Source of the DNA: Sphingopyxis sp. QXT-31
GTDB taxonomy: Bacteria; Pseudomonadota; Alphaproteobacteria; Sphingomonadales; Sphingomonadaceae
Assembly: GCF_001984035.1 (NCBI RefSeq)
Contig: NZ_CP019449.1
Span: forward strand, 4,097,501-4,161,500
DNA: 64,000 nt
Direction of reading: 5' to 3'
Shown here: positions 52,369 through 60,626 of the stretch, piece by piece
How positions within the stretch are numbered: the first letter of the stretch is position 1
Layout of the letters: each line of letters begins with the position of its first letter
Made by a program: the position numbers and the translations under genes
Notes under the pieces: generated by a model
The model's input: the letters and a program-made list of their open reading frames with translations, nothing else
The model's database searches: none
Told to the model about the DNA's origin: nothing

Positions 52369-52724
52369 GCGCGGCTTTGGGCCGGGGAGCGGCCTTTGCC
52401 TTCTTCCAAAGTTCAGGAAAGTTCAGCCCAGTGTGCCTCCCGAACAGAGACTCCGAAGACCGCTGTATTCGCCGGGCGGAGCGTCGAGATCGACGCTGGC
52501 ATAGCCGGATTTATTAGGAAAGACCTTTTTCGAGGGCGGCGGTTTGGGGTGGGCAATTGCCCTTCAAATCTCGTCATGCTGAACTCGTTCAGCATCCATG
52601 GCTCCAGCTCTGTTTCAGCGCTGCGCCAAAGGAAACGGCAGGCCATGGATCCTGAAACAAGTTCAGGATGACGATGCTATAAAGGTCGTGTTCGCCCGAA
52701 ACCGGTCCTCCAGCCTTTAGACGA
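52369..52724. other. Intergenic region with repeat
   Basis: This ~355-base gap holds no gene that I can support. Apart from the family 2 repeat it has only a GTTCAGGAAAGTTCAG direct repeat and short open frames. Confidence 0.6.
52542..52682 (-). repeat. Dispersed repeat, family 2, copy 2
   Basis: This is the reverse-complement counterpart of 4613-4752. It has the same CCTGAAC/TTTCAGG and GCTGAA-type hairpins, CCATGGAT junctions and a TTTGGGGTGGG tail. It lies 3' of the DUF2721 gene, next to the MITE. Confidence 0.85.
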
Positions 52725-54305
52725 TCACGGCGCCACACCCACCCGAAACGTCGGCGCCACCCGCTTCCGGCTCGCCTGCTCATAGGCATAGCCCGCCGCC
52801 AGCACTTCGGCGTCGCTCCACTTCGGCCCGATGAAACTGACGCCGATCGGCAGGCCCTGCACCGCGCCCATCGGCACGGTGAGATGCGGATAGCCCGCGA
52901 CTGCGGGGAGCTGGCTGGCGCTCGGGCCGGTATAATGATCGCCGTTGACGATGTCGCTGGTCCAGGCGGGGCCGTTGGTCACGCCGATCAGCAAGTCGAC
53001 CTTGTGCGCCGCGAGCAGGCGGTCGATGCCCTCGGGTCCGGCGAGCCGCGCGGCCTTGGCCTTGGCGTCGAGATAGGGTTTGCTGTCGAGCCCGCCCTTG
53101 GTCTCCGCCAGTTCGAACAGCGACTGGTCGAACCATAGGAGCTCCTCGGGATGCGCCTTGTTGAAGGCGATCAGGCCGGCCAGCGTCTTGGGGCCGGTCT
53201 TCGTGGGGAGCCCCGCGAGATAGGCCGCCATGTCGGCCTTGAGTTCGGTCATCAATATCTCGAACTCGGCGTCACCCAGTTCTTCGAGGCCTTTGCGACT
53301 GTCGGCGATCTCGACGACCGTCGCGCCCAAACCCTCCATCTGCTTCAGCGCGGCATCGAGCAGCGCGGCGATATCGGCGCGGCCGCCGATGCGGTCGCGC
53401 AATACGCCGATGCGCTTGCCCTTGAGCGCATCGGGCGCGAGCGCGGCGACATAGTCGGTCTTGCGCATATCGGCCTCTCTGGTCGCGGGGTCTGCGGGGT
53501 CGCTGCCGGCGATGACGCTCATCACCGCGGCGGCGTCGCGCACGGTCAGCGTCATCGGACCGGCAGTGTCCTGGCTGTGGCTGATCGGGACGATGTATGT
53601 GCGGCTGACGAGGCCGACGGTCGGCTTGAAGCCGACGATGCCGTTGACGCCGGCGGGGCAGGTGATCGAGCCGTCGGTTTCGGTGCCGATCGCGAGCGGC
53701 GCGAGGCTGGCGGCGACCGCGGCGGCGCTGCCCGACGAGGAGCCGCAGGTGTTGCGGTCGAGCGCATGCGGATTCTTCGTCAGCCCGCCGATCGCGCTCC
53801 AGCCGCTGGTCGAATCGTTCGAGCGGATGTTCGCCCATTCGCTGAGGTTGGTCTTGCCGAGGATGACTGCGCCCGCTTCGCGCAGCCGCGCAACGATCGG
53901 CGCGTCGCGGCCGGTGACATTGTCCTTGAGCGCGAGCGAACCCGCGGTCGTGGCCCATGGACCCGCGGCCTCGATATTGTCCTTGAGCAGGATGGGGATG
54001 CCGTGCAGCGGCCCGCGCGCCTGGCCCGCCTTGCGCTCGTCGTAGAGCCTTTGTCCTTCGGCATAGGCTTCGGTCTGCGACAGGTTGACGATCACCGCAT
54101 TCAGTTTGGGTCCATAGTCGTCGAGCCGGCCGATGCGGTCCTGATAGACCGACAGCATCAGCCCTTCGTAGAGTTGGCCGCTCTCCATCTCGGCGCGCAG
54201 CGTCGCGGCGTCCTTGCCCTCGACCTCGGGGAGTGGCGGCGGCATCGCGGCGGCCGGGACGGTGACGAGGAGCGCGGCGGCGGCGAACAGCGAATTTTTT
54301 TGCAT
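52725..54305 (-). CDS. Secreted amidase (amidase signature family)
   Basis: The 526-residue hydrolase has a signal peptide (SLFAAAALLVTVPAAAMP). The Ser-cisSer-Lys triad is visible: K108 in LLKDNIEAAG, the cis-Ser in CGSSSGSAAA (188-197) and the nucleophile S213 in TETDGSITCPAG. The family cleaves amides, including peptide amides and some glutamyl amides; substrate is unknown. It likely works in the periplasm. The gene stands between the repeat and a divergent MFS gene. Confidence 0.92.
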   Translation of the reverse strand: MQKNSLFAAAALLVTVPAAAMPPPLPEVEGKDAATLRAEMESGQLYEGLMLSVYQDRIGRLDDYGPKLNAVIVNLSQTEAYAEGQRLYDERKAGQARGPLHGIPILLKDNIEAAGPWATTAGSLALKDNVTGRDAPIVARLREAGAVILGKTNLSEWANIRSNDSTSGWSAIGGLTKNPHALDRNTCGSSSGSAAAVAASLAPLAIGTETDGSITCPAGVNGIVGFKPTVGLVSRTYIVPISHSQDTAGPMTLTVRDAAAVMSVIAGSDPADPATREADMRKTDYVAALAPDALKGKRIGVLRDRIGGRADIAALLDAALKQMEGLGATVVEIADSRKGLEELGDAEFEILMTELKADMAAYLAGLPTKTGPKTLAGLIAFNKAHPEELLWFDQSLFELAETKGGLDSKPYLDAKAKAARLAGPEGIDRLLAAHKVDLLIGVTNGPAWTSDIVNGDHYTGPSASQLPAVAGYPHLTVPMGAVQGLPIGVSFIGPKWSDAEVLAAGYAYEQASRKRVAPTFRVGVAP

Positions 54306-54415
54306 GGGGTCAAAGCTGCCAGCCGTAGCGGCAATTGCAAGCGGCGATTTTCGCCCCGTCGCGGCGGCATTGACACCGAGGGTCCGATCTGGCCCGATGC
54401 GCCCGGGAGAAAAAG

Positions 54416-55729
54416 ATGACCGAAAAAGCCGCCGTGTCGCAGGGCGCCGTTTCGCCGTCCGCCGACAGCGTGTCCGCGCAGACGCGGACGATGCTGTGGG
54501 TCTTGCTGATCGTCTATATCTTCAACTTCCTCGACCGGCAGATCGTGAATATCCTGGCCGAGCCGATCAAGGCCGACCTGGGGCTGACCGACACCGAATT
54601 GGGGCTGCTCGCGGGGCCGGCCTTCGCGGTATTCTATGCGTTGCTCGGCATTCCGATCGCGCGCTATGCCGACAAGGACGGCACCAACCGCATCCGGCTG
54701 ATCAGCCTCGCGCTCGCGATCTGGTCGGCGATGACCGCGGTGTGCGGGCTCGCGCAGAATTTCGTGCAACTGCTGTTCGCGCGGATCGGCGTCGGCATCG
54801 GCGAGGCGGGGTGCACGCCCGCGGCGCATTCGCTGATCAGCGACAGCGTCGAGCCGGCGAAACGCTCGTCGGCGATCGCCTTCTACGGCATGGGCGTGCC
54901 GATCGGGTCGCTGCTCGGGCTGATCATCGGCGGGATCGTCAACGATCTTTATGGCTGGCGCATCGCGCTGATGCTCGTCGGGCTGCCGGGGCTGCTGCTC
55001 GCGCTGGTGGTGCTGCTCGTGCTGCGCGAGCCGCGCGATCTGAAGCCAGCGATCGAAGCGAGCGCCGCCAAGCCGGCGCAGCTGTCGACGGGCGAGGCGA
55101 TGCGCGAGATATTCGCGTCGCGCGCCTTCGTCTATATCCTGATCGCCGCGTCGGTCACCGCCTTCCTCGGATATGGCAAGGCGCTTTGGACGATCAGTTT
55201 CTTCATCCGCAGCCACGGACTGTCGACCACCGAGGCGGGGCTGTCGATGGCCGTCGTACTGGGCGTCGCGGGAGTGTTCGGAACCTGGCTCGGCGGCAAG
55301 GTCGCCGACAAGTTCGGCTCGCGCGACAAGAAGCATATCCTGACGCTGCCGGCCTTTGGCATGGCGCTCGCCGCGCCGGTGCTGTTCCTCGGCTATTATA
55401 TGGAAAACTGGATGGTTGCGGTCGCGTTGCTGATCGTCCCGACGATCCTCAACTCGGCATACTATGGCCCCGCCTACGGCTGCGTGCAGGGGCTGGTGCG
55501 GCCGCAGGCGCGCGCGGTCGCGGCGTCGATCATGCTGTTCGGGCAGAATCTGATCGGCCTCGGTTTCGGGCCTTTTCTGTTCGGGGTGCTGTCCGACGCG
55601 CTCGCGCCGGCCTATGGCCAGGAAAGCGTGCGCTATGTCCTTTATGGTGCGGCGTGGCTGGGGCTGATCCCCGCCTTCTTCTTCTGGCGCGCGAGCCTGC
55701 GGCTCTCGCGCGAGCTGAAGTCGGGTTAG
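54416..55729 (+). CDS. MFS transporter (Spinster-like)
   Basis: The 437-residue protein has 12 membrane helices. The Spinster-family marks are YIFNFLDRQIVNILAEPIKADLGLTDTELGLLAG-like in TM1-2 and the RIGVGIGEAGCTPAAHSLISD region. Substrates in this group include sphingolipid-like and aromatic carboxylates, but none can be assigned here. It is divergent from the amidase and overlaps the convergent reductase gene by four bases. Confidence 0.92.
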   Translation: MTEKAAVSQGAVSPSADSVSAQTRTMLWVLLIVYIFNFLDRQIVNILAEPIKADLGLTDTELGLLAGPAFAVFYALLGIPIARYADKDGTNRIRLISLALAIWSAMTAVCGLAQNFVQLLFARIGVGIGEAGCTPAAHSLISDSVEPAKRSSAIAFYGMGVPIGSLLGLIIGGIVNDLYGWRIALMLVGLPGLLLALVVLLVLREPRDLKPAIEASAAKPAQLSTGEAMREIFASRAFVYILIAASVTAFLGYGKALWTISFFIRSHGLSTTEAGLSMAVVLGVAGVFGTWLGGKVADKFGSRDKKHILTLPAFGMALAAPVLFLGYYMENWMVAVALLIVPTILNSAYYGPAYGCVQGLVRPQARAVAASIMLFGQNLIGLGFGPFLFGVLSDALAPAYGQESVRYVLYGAAWLGLIPAFFFWRASLRLSRELKSG

Positions 55730-56316
55730 TAGGGAGGATCCTGCTTCGCGCGCTGCGCCTTCGCGGCGTCGATCCACCAGTTCAGGTCGTCGGCGAAGCG
55801 CGGGAAGGCCTTTTCCAGCCGTTTGCCGCTGTCGCCCGCGGGTTTGCCTTCATCGTCGAACGCGCCGCCGATGCCGCCGACGGGCAGGATCGAGCTGGTC
55901 ACCGCCATGCCCATCTCGCCCAGGATATCGCGCCAGCCCATCATCGAACGCACCCCCGCGAAGGGGCCCGCCGAATAACAGGCGATCGCCGCGGGGCGCC
56001 AGAACCATTCCTCGAGAAAATGGTCGGTGAGGTTCTTGAGCCCCGGTTGCGGCCCCCAATTATATTCGCCGGTGACGAAGAGAAAGCCGTCGGCGGCGCG
56101 GATCTTGCCCGCGAGTTCCTCCATCGCGCGCGGCGCTTCGCCTTTCGGATATTCCTTGTACATAAGGTCGAGCATCGGGAGGCCCACCGCCTTGGCGTCG
56201 ATCAGCTCGGCGCTGTCGCCGCGTTGGATGATGGCGTCGACCAGCCAATTGGCGAGCTCGATGCCCTGGCGGTCGCGGCGGTAGCTGCCGAAGAGGACGA
56301 GGATATGGCGCGGCAT
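55726..56316 (-). CDS. NADPH-dependent FMN reductase-family flavoprotein
   Basis: The 196-residue protein has the flavodoxin-like FMN-reductase pattern: VLFGSYRRDRQGIELANWL (FMN phosphate loop), the FVTGEYNWGPQPGLKNLTDHF segment and SAGPFAGVRSM. Such enzymes reduce FMN, quinones or azo dyes. Start ATG 56316 was chosen because it gives the expected N-terminus MPRHILVLFGS. An in-frame longer start adds 12 residues. Confidence 0.9.
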   Translation of the reverse strand: MPRHILVLFGSYRRDRQGIELANWLVDAIIQRGDSAELIDAKAVGLPMLDLMYKEYPKGEAPRAMEELAGKIRAADGFLFVTGEYNWGPQPGLKNLTDHFLEEWFWRPAAIACYSAGPFAGVRSMMGWRDILGEMGMAVTSSILPVGGIGGAFDDEGKPAGDSGKRLEKAFPRFADDLNWWIDAAKAQRAKQDPPY

Positions 56317-56390
56317 GGGGCGTCCTTCATGGGCGGATGGGAATCGCATCGCACCGTGGTACGCCTTTGCGCGGCGCGGGCAAGAGCCGC

Positions 56391-57134
56391 CTAGCCGCGG
56401 CGGACGGCGCCGATAAGCGTGCCCTTCGCCCCTGCGCGGTCGTAGACGAAGTCGATGCTGGGCCAGCGTTTGCGCCAGCGCCGCGCGACGAGGCGCTCGC
56501 CGATCCGCGCCGCATCGTCGAGCAGGATCAGCGCGTCGCCGGTCAGCCGCGGGAACAGCGATTCGGCCGCGCCGCGCACCAACGGGTGCAACGCCCAGGG
56601 CGGACCGTCGATCACGAGCAGGCCGATGTCGGAAGGAATGTCGGTCAGCTGGTACCAGAGCCCCGGCCAGTGGCCCGGCGGGTCCCCGAGCGGCGCGTGA
56701 CGGATGTCGGCGGCGACGCCCTGGCTCGCAAGCCAAGCGCCGGTCTCGGCGACGAAATCCTGATGCTGGTCGTAGCTGATCAGCCGTCCGCCGCCATATT
56801 TCTGCAAGGCCTTGGCGATGACGAGGCTGCTCGCGCCGCAGCCGAGTTCGACCACCGTGGCGGGGCGCAGCCTTTCGATCGCATCGACGATATGGAACAG
56901 GAAGCGCGTGTCGGCCTTCCAGCTGCCGAGATTGGGCAGTGCGTCGGCGGGCAGGTCGAGCCGGGCGAGCAGCGCGGCCTTATCCGCCTTGCGACCGCCC
57001 CACAGCGAACACAGCAGCCACGGCCACTGGATTGCGCCAAAGGCGATGACGTCGAGCCGCTCGCGCAAGGGACGCGGCAGCGCGTCGTAAAGGTCCGGCC
57101 GGGCCAGAAGCTGCGTGGTGTCGCGCGTCGTCAT
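56391..57134 (-). CDS. SAM-dependent methyltransferase-like protein
   Basis: The 247-residue protein has a Rossmann methyltransferase core: motif I VVELGCGASSLVIAKAL, an ISYDQHQDFV strand 2 region and LLVIDGPPWALHP. It resembles Methyltransf_24-type enzymes. The first ~85 residues form a helical lead (LYDALPRPLRERL; GRKADKAALLARL). Substrate is unknown. A G11 tract lies about 85 bases upstream of the start, on the opposite strand. Confidence 0.83.
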   Translation of the reverse strand: MTTRDTTQLLARPDLYDALPRPLRERLDVIAFGAIQWPWLLCSLWGGRKADKAALLARLDLPADALPNLGSWKADTRFLFHIVDAIERLRPATVVELGCGASSLVIAKALQKYGGGRLISYDQHQDFVAETGAWLASQGVAADIRHAPLGDPPGHWPGLWYQLTDIPSDIGLLVIDGPPWALHPLVRGAAESLFPRLTGDALILLDDAARIGERLVARRWRKRWPSIDFVYDRAGAKGTLIGAVRRG

Positions 57135-57218
57135 CGGTACGCCAACTAGGCGCGGGGCGAGTCAGTTCGGTGACAGTGGCGCGGCATGCGGCGGGATGCC
57201 GCGAAGTTGCGGTGGTTT

Positions 57219-57248
57219 GGGGGGGGGGGAGGGAGGTTTTGGGCGGGG
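57219..57248 (+). repeat. G11 tract and G-quadruplex motif
   Basis: An uninterrupted run of 11 G (57219-57229) is followed by GGG, GGG and GGGG with loops of 1, 7 and 1 bases. It meets the usual four-run G-quadruplex rule on the + strand. It lies between the methyltransferase start and the purA end, close to repeat copy B. Confidence 0.65.
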
Positions 57249-57271
57249 AGCGATCAAGCCGGCCTATAAAT

Positions 57272-57352
57272 CCCGTTCGTGTCGAGCGAAGTCGAGACAC
57301 GCGAAGGCACGCGCTCCCTATGGGTGTCTCGACTTCGCTCGACACCAACGGA
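57272..57352. repeat. Dispersed palindromic repeat, family 1, copy B
   Basis: CCGTTCGTGTCGAGCGAAGT and GTGTCTCGACTTCGCTCGAC form long complementary arms around a ~25-base loop (GCGAAGGCACGCGCTCCCTA type). It is the best-preserved copy and lies 48 bases after the purA stop. Confidence 0.9.
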
Positions 57353-57399
57353 AATGGAGGACGGTATGGAAACCACCCCAAAGCCGCCGGAACCGCCGC

Positions 57400-58689
57400 T
57401 CAATCGCTGAATGGATCCCTGATCAGGATCGTGTCCTCGCGCTCGGGGCTGGTCGAGACCAGCGCGATCGGGGTTTCGATCAGTTCCTGGACGCGCTGGA
57501 TATATTTGATCGCCTGCGCGGGCAGGTCGGCGTAGCTGCGTGCGCCCGCGGTGGTTTCGTGCCAGCCGTCCATTTCCTCGTAGATCGGCTCGACCTCGGC
57601 CTGGTCGGCCGAGTGGGCGGGGAAATAGTCGAGGATCTTGCCGCGGAGGCGATAACCCGTGCAGATGCGGACCTTGTCGAAGCCGTCGAGCACGTCGAGC
57701 TTGGTGAGCGCGATGCCGGTGACGCCCGACACGGCGCAGCTCTGACGCACGAGCACCGCGTCGAACCAGCCGCAGCGGCGCTTGCGCCCGGTGACGGTGC
57801 CGAATTCGTGGCCGCGCTCGCCGAGCCGCTGGCCGATCTCGTCCTCGAGCTCGGTCGGGAAGGGACCGCTGCCGACGCGCGTCGTATAGGCCTTGGCGAT
57901 GCCGAGGACGAAGCCGACCGCACCGGGGCCGAGCCCTGAGCCGCTGGCCGCGGTGCCGCTCACCGTGTTCGAGCTGGTGACGAAGGGATAAGTGCCGTGG
58001 TCGATGTCGAGCAGCACGCCCTGTGCGCCCTCGAACAAGATACGCGCGCCGGCCTTGCGCACCTTCTTGAGGCGCTTCCAGACGGGCTGGGCATATTCGA
58101 GGACATAGTCGGCGATTTCGGCGAGGTCGGCCTTGAGGCGGTCGCGGTCGATCGGCGGCTCGCCGAAACCGGCGCGCAGCGCGTCGTGGTGCGCGGTCAG
58201 GCGGTCGAGCTGGGGTTCGAGCTTGTCGAGATGTGCTAGGTCGCAGACGCGGAGCGCGCGGCGGCCGACCTTGTCCTCATAGGCGGGGCCGATGCCGCGG
58301 CCGGTGGTGCCGATCTTGCCCGCGCCCGCGGCGGTCTCGCGCAGCGCGTCGAGGTCGCGGTGAAAAGGCAGGATCAGCGCGCAATTGTCGGCGATCGCGA
58401 AATTCTCTGCGTTGATCTCGACGCCCTGGCCGCGCAGCTTGGCGATCTCGTCGCGCAGCGCCCAGGGGTCGAGCACGACGCCATTGCCGATGATCGACAG
58501 CGTGCCGGTGACGATGCCCGAGGGAAGCAAGGACAGCTTGTACACCTGTTCGCCGACGACGAGCGTGTGTCCGGCATTGTGGCCGCCCTGGAAACGCACC
58601 ACGGCATCGGCGCGGCTGGCGAGCCAGTCGACGATCTTGCCTTTGCCCTCGTCGCCCCATTGCGACCCGATGACGGTGACATTTGCCAT
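57400..58689 (-). CDS. purA: Adenylosuccinate synthetase
   Basis: PurA makes adenylosuccinate from IMP, aspartate and GTP. The 429-residue enzyme has the GTP P-loop [10 protein letters not shown] (9-18), QGGHNAGHT with the catalytic His42, and [14 protein letters not shown] and [22 protein letters not shown] in the core. The GTP-binding LTKLDVLDG segment is present. It is downstream of hisZ on the same strand but separated by a hydrolase, an entericidin and a dioxygenase-like gene, so the pairing seen in related genomes looks interrupted here. Confidence 0.97.
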   Translation of the reverse strand: MANVTVIGSQWGDEGKGKIVDWLASRADAVVRFQGGHNAGHTLVVGEQVYKLSLLPSGIVTGTLSIIGNGVVLDPWALRDEIAKLRGQGVEINAENFAIADNCALILPFHRDLDALRETAAGAGKIGTTGRGIGPAYEDKVGRRALRVCDLAHLDKLEPQLDRLTAHHDALRAGFGEPPIDRDRLKADLAEIADYVLEYAQPVWKRLKKVRKAGARILFEGAQGVLLDIDHGTYPFVTSSNTVSGTAASGSGLGPGAVGFVLGIAKAYTTRVGSGPFPTELEDEIGQRLGERGHEFGTVTGRKRRCGWFDAVLVRQSCAVSGVTGIALTKLDVLDGFDKVRICTGYRLRGKILDYFPAHSADQAEVEPIYEEMDGWHETTAGARSYADLPAQAIKYIQRVQELIETPIALVSTSPEREDTILIRDPFSD

Positions 58690-58830
58690 GATGCTGTCCT
58701 GCTAAACGGGCTCGTTTTTAGCCCGGCGCGGCCTTAGCGGATTTGGCCGCAGAGGCAAGCGCAGTGGGACGGATTTGCGACATTTGCGGGCTAGTTATGC
58801 TGCCTCAAGGGAAAGCGGAGATTGTGGACG

Positions 58831-59763
58831 ATGCGAAATCAGCGGTTGATCACAGGAGCCGCGCTGGTGGCGTTCATCGCGGCGAGCGTGGCGGTGCCCG
58901 GCCCCCTCGCCGAAGCGCGCGAGCGGCTGCGCGACCGCATCATGCAGCGCATGGGCGCGGATGCGGGGCCCAAGGTGCCGGGGAGCGAGACGATCGCTTA
59001 TGGCCGCGACCCGCTTCAGTCACTCGACGTCTGGCGCGCGAAAGGCGCGAAGGGGCCGGCGCCGCTGGTGGTCTTCGTTCATGGCGGCGGGTGGAAACGC
59101 GGCAGCAAGGACAATGCGACGGGGCGCTTCAAGGCCGAACATTATCCGGGTCAGGGCTATGCCTTTGCCTCGATCGACTACCGGCTGGTGCCCGCTTCGG
59201 CGGTCGAGCAGCAAGCCGAGGATGTCGCGATGGCGGTGAGGGCGCTGATCGACGACGCCGAGCGGCTGGGCATCGACCGGCGACGCATCGTGCTGATGGG
59301 GCATAGCGCGGGGGCGCATCTGGTCGCGCTGGTCGGGACCGACGAGAGCTATCTGAAGAGTGTCGGACTGTCCTTCGACGATATCACGGGGGTGATCCCG
59401 ATCGACGGCGCGGCGTACGACGTGCCCGCGCAGATGAAGGACGGGCCGCCGATCATGCAGAAGACCTATATGCAGGCCTTTGGAAGCGATCCGGCGCGGC
59501 AGGCGAAGTTGTCGCCGAAGTTTCAGGCAGAGGCGCCCAACGCGCCGGACTTCCTGTTGCTCTACGTGCAGCGCCCCGACGGCGTGCGGCAGGCAAAGGC
59601 ACTTGGGACAGCGCTGACGGCAGCAGGGTCCCGCGTCGAGCACGGAAGCTCTCCCGGCGAGGGCTTGCAGGGGCATGCCGAGATCAACCGTAGGCTCGGC
59701 GATCCCGGCTATGCTCCAACAACTGCGGTTGACGTCTGGTTGAAGCGGGTATTCGCGCGCTAG
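58831..59763 (+). CDS. Exported alpha/beta hydrolase (BD-FAE/HSL-like esterase)
   Basis: The 310-residue protein has a signal-like N-terminus (LITGAALVAFIAASVAVPGP), the oxyanion motif VFVHGGGW (H84) and the nucleophile Ser159 in LMGHSAGAH. An Asp/His pair is expected near the C-terminus (GHAEINRRLG with the His). It resembles carboxylesterases of the HGGG group; the substrate is unknown. I chose the ATG at 58831; a TTG at 58822 is in frame. It is divergent from purA. Confidence 0.88.
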   Translation: MRNQRLITGAALVAFIAASVAVPGPLAEARERLRDRIMQRMGADAGPKVPGSETIAYGRDPLQSLDVWRAKGAKGPAPLVVFVHGGGWKRGSKDNATGRFKAEHYPGQGYAFASIDYRLVPASAVEQQAEDVAMAVRALIDDAERLGIDRRRIVLMGHSAGAHLVALVGTDESYLKSVGLSFDDITGVIPIDGAAYDVPAQMKDGPPIMQKTYMQAFGSDPARQAKLSPKFQAEAPNAPDFLLLYVQRPDGVRQAKALGTALTAAGSRVEHGSSPGEGLQGHAEINRRLGDPGYAPTTAVDVWLKRVFAR

Positions 59764-59779
59764 GGCGCGACAAATAGCT

Positions 59780-59914
59780 CTAGCAGTTGCCCTTCACGCC
59801 ATCGGCGCAGTCGCCGACCGATTCGACGTCTTTTCCAGCGCCTTGAACCGTATTGCAGGCAGACAGGACGAGGATCGAGCTACCGATTGCGAAAATCTTC
59901 AAAAGCTTTTTCAT
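59780..59914 (-). CDS. Entericidin A/B family small lipoprotein
   Basis: The 44-residue protein has a lipoprotein signal (IFAIGSSILVLSAC, Cys20 in LSAC) and the entericidin pattern CNTVQGAGKDVESVG. Such proteins sit in the outer membrane; in E. coli EcnB is a bacteriolytic lipoprotein induced by stress and EcnA is its antidote. The call is a family call, with no evidence of toxin activity here. A CGGAGAGAAAGAA ribosome-binding site precedes the ATG. An EcfG-like promoter lies 59-83 bases upstream. Confidence 0.88.
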   Translation of the reverse strand: MKKLLKIFAIGSSILVLSACNTVQGAGKDVESVGDCADGVKGNC

Positions 59915-60139
59915 TTCTTTCTCTCCGGCGAAGAGGGCGACCGACCCTCCGGTAAACTCTGGGCACTGCGATAACATCCGTTTGCGACGATGGTTCCGCA
60001 CGTCGGTCTGACGCTGGCCGAAGCGTTTGAATTTATGGTCAGGTTGGGCGAGAGACGAGGCTGACTCGCGACCCGCCTTTGCCTCCGAGGCAGATGAGCC
60101 TCGGGTTACATCGACGCTGACGATGGAAGAGACGATACC
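59915..60139. other. Divergent intergenic region
   Basis: This 225-base stretch between entericidin (minus) and the dioxygenase-like gene (plus) carries the EcfG-like promoter on the minus strand. I see no gene in it. Confidence 0.5.
59973..59997 (-). promoter_or_regulatory. EcfG-type general stress promoter for the entericidin gene
   Basis: On the minus strand, GGAAC (59997-59993) is followed after 16 bases by TGTT (59976-59973). The alphaproteobacterial EcfG consensus is GGAAC, 16-17 bases, cGTT. It sits correctly upstream of the entericidin start, giving a leader of about 50 bases. Confidence 0.5.
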
Positions 60140-60517
60140 ATGACCGACCCGACCGCACCCTACCACGCGCACATCTATTATGACGCGGCCGAGCGGCCCG
60201 CGGCGGTCGCGCTTCGCAAGGCGTTCGGCGAAGACCCTGCGATCCTGCTCGTCGGGCCGATGATCGACCATGGCGTGGGGCCGCATCCGATCGCGCAGTA
60301 CGAGGTGCATTTCCTGAAGGCGCACCGCGATGCGGTGATTGCGGCGATTACGCCGACGGGGCTGCGCGCGCTGGTGCATCCGCTGACCGACGATGATCTG
60401 GCGGACCATACCAGCCTGGCCGAGTGGATCGGCGAGCCGGTCGAGCTCGATGTGACGGTGCTCGATCCACCGGGGGTGAACCAGGGGATTCCGCGGTTCG
60501 GGAAGGCGGATTTTTAG
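60140..60517 (+). CDS. DOPA 4,5-dioxygenase-family protein
   Basis: The 125-residue protein has the short DOPA-4,5-dioxygenase pattern: YHAHIYYD at the start, GPMIDHGVGPHPIAQYEVHF in the middle and LVHPLTDDDLADHT, with several conserved His that could bind iron. Plant and fungal relatives cleave catechol rings, but bacterial homologues are of unproven activity. The gene stands alone. Its 3' end converges on hisZ across repeat copy C. Confidence 0.87.
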   Translation: MTDPTAPYHAHIYYDAAERPAAVALRKAFGEDPAILLVGPMIDHGVGPHPIAQYEVHFLKAHRDAVIAAITPTGLRALVHPLTDDDLADHTSLAEWIGEPVELDVTVLDPPGVNQGIPRFGKADF

Positions 60518-60532
60518 CCTAAGCGTTTAAAT

Positions 60533-60612
60533 CCCGTTCGTATCGAGCGAAGTCGAGATACGCTTGGGCAGCCTATGCGGTCGCGTGTCTCGACTTCGCT
60601 CGACACGAACGG
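60533..60612. repeat. Dispersed palindromic repeat, family 1, copy C
   Basis: CCGTTCGTATCGAGCGAAGT and CTCGACTTCGCTCGACACGA form the arms; the inner left arm reads ATACGCTTGG instead of ACACGCGAAG, a slight change. It lies between the convergent dioxygenase-like gene and hisZ. Confidence 0.9.
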
Positions 60613-60626
60613 ATTTGGGGTGAGGG

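Noticed and set aside
59780..60409. A 209-codon frame including the entericidin gene as one long protein
   Set aside because: The upstream part has no domain and no conserved start; the C-terminal 44 residues alone make a complete entericidin with its own signal and ribosome-binding site.
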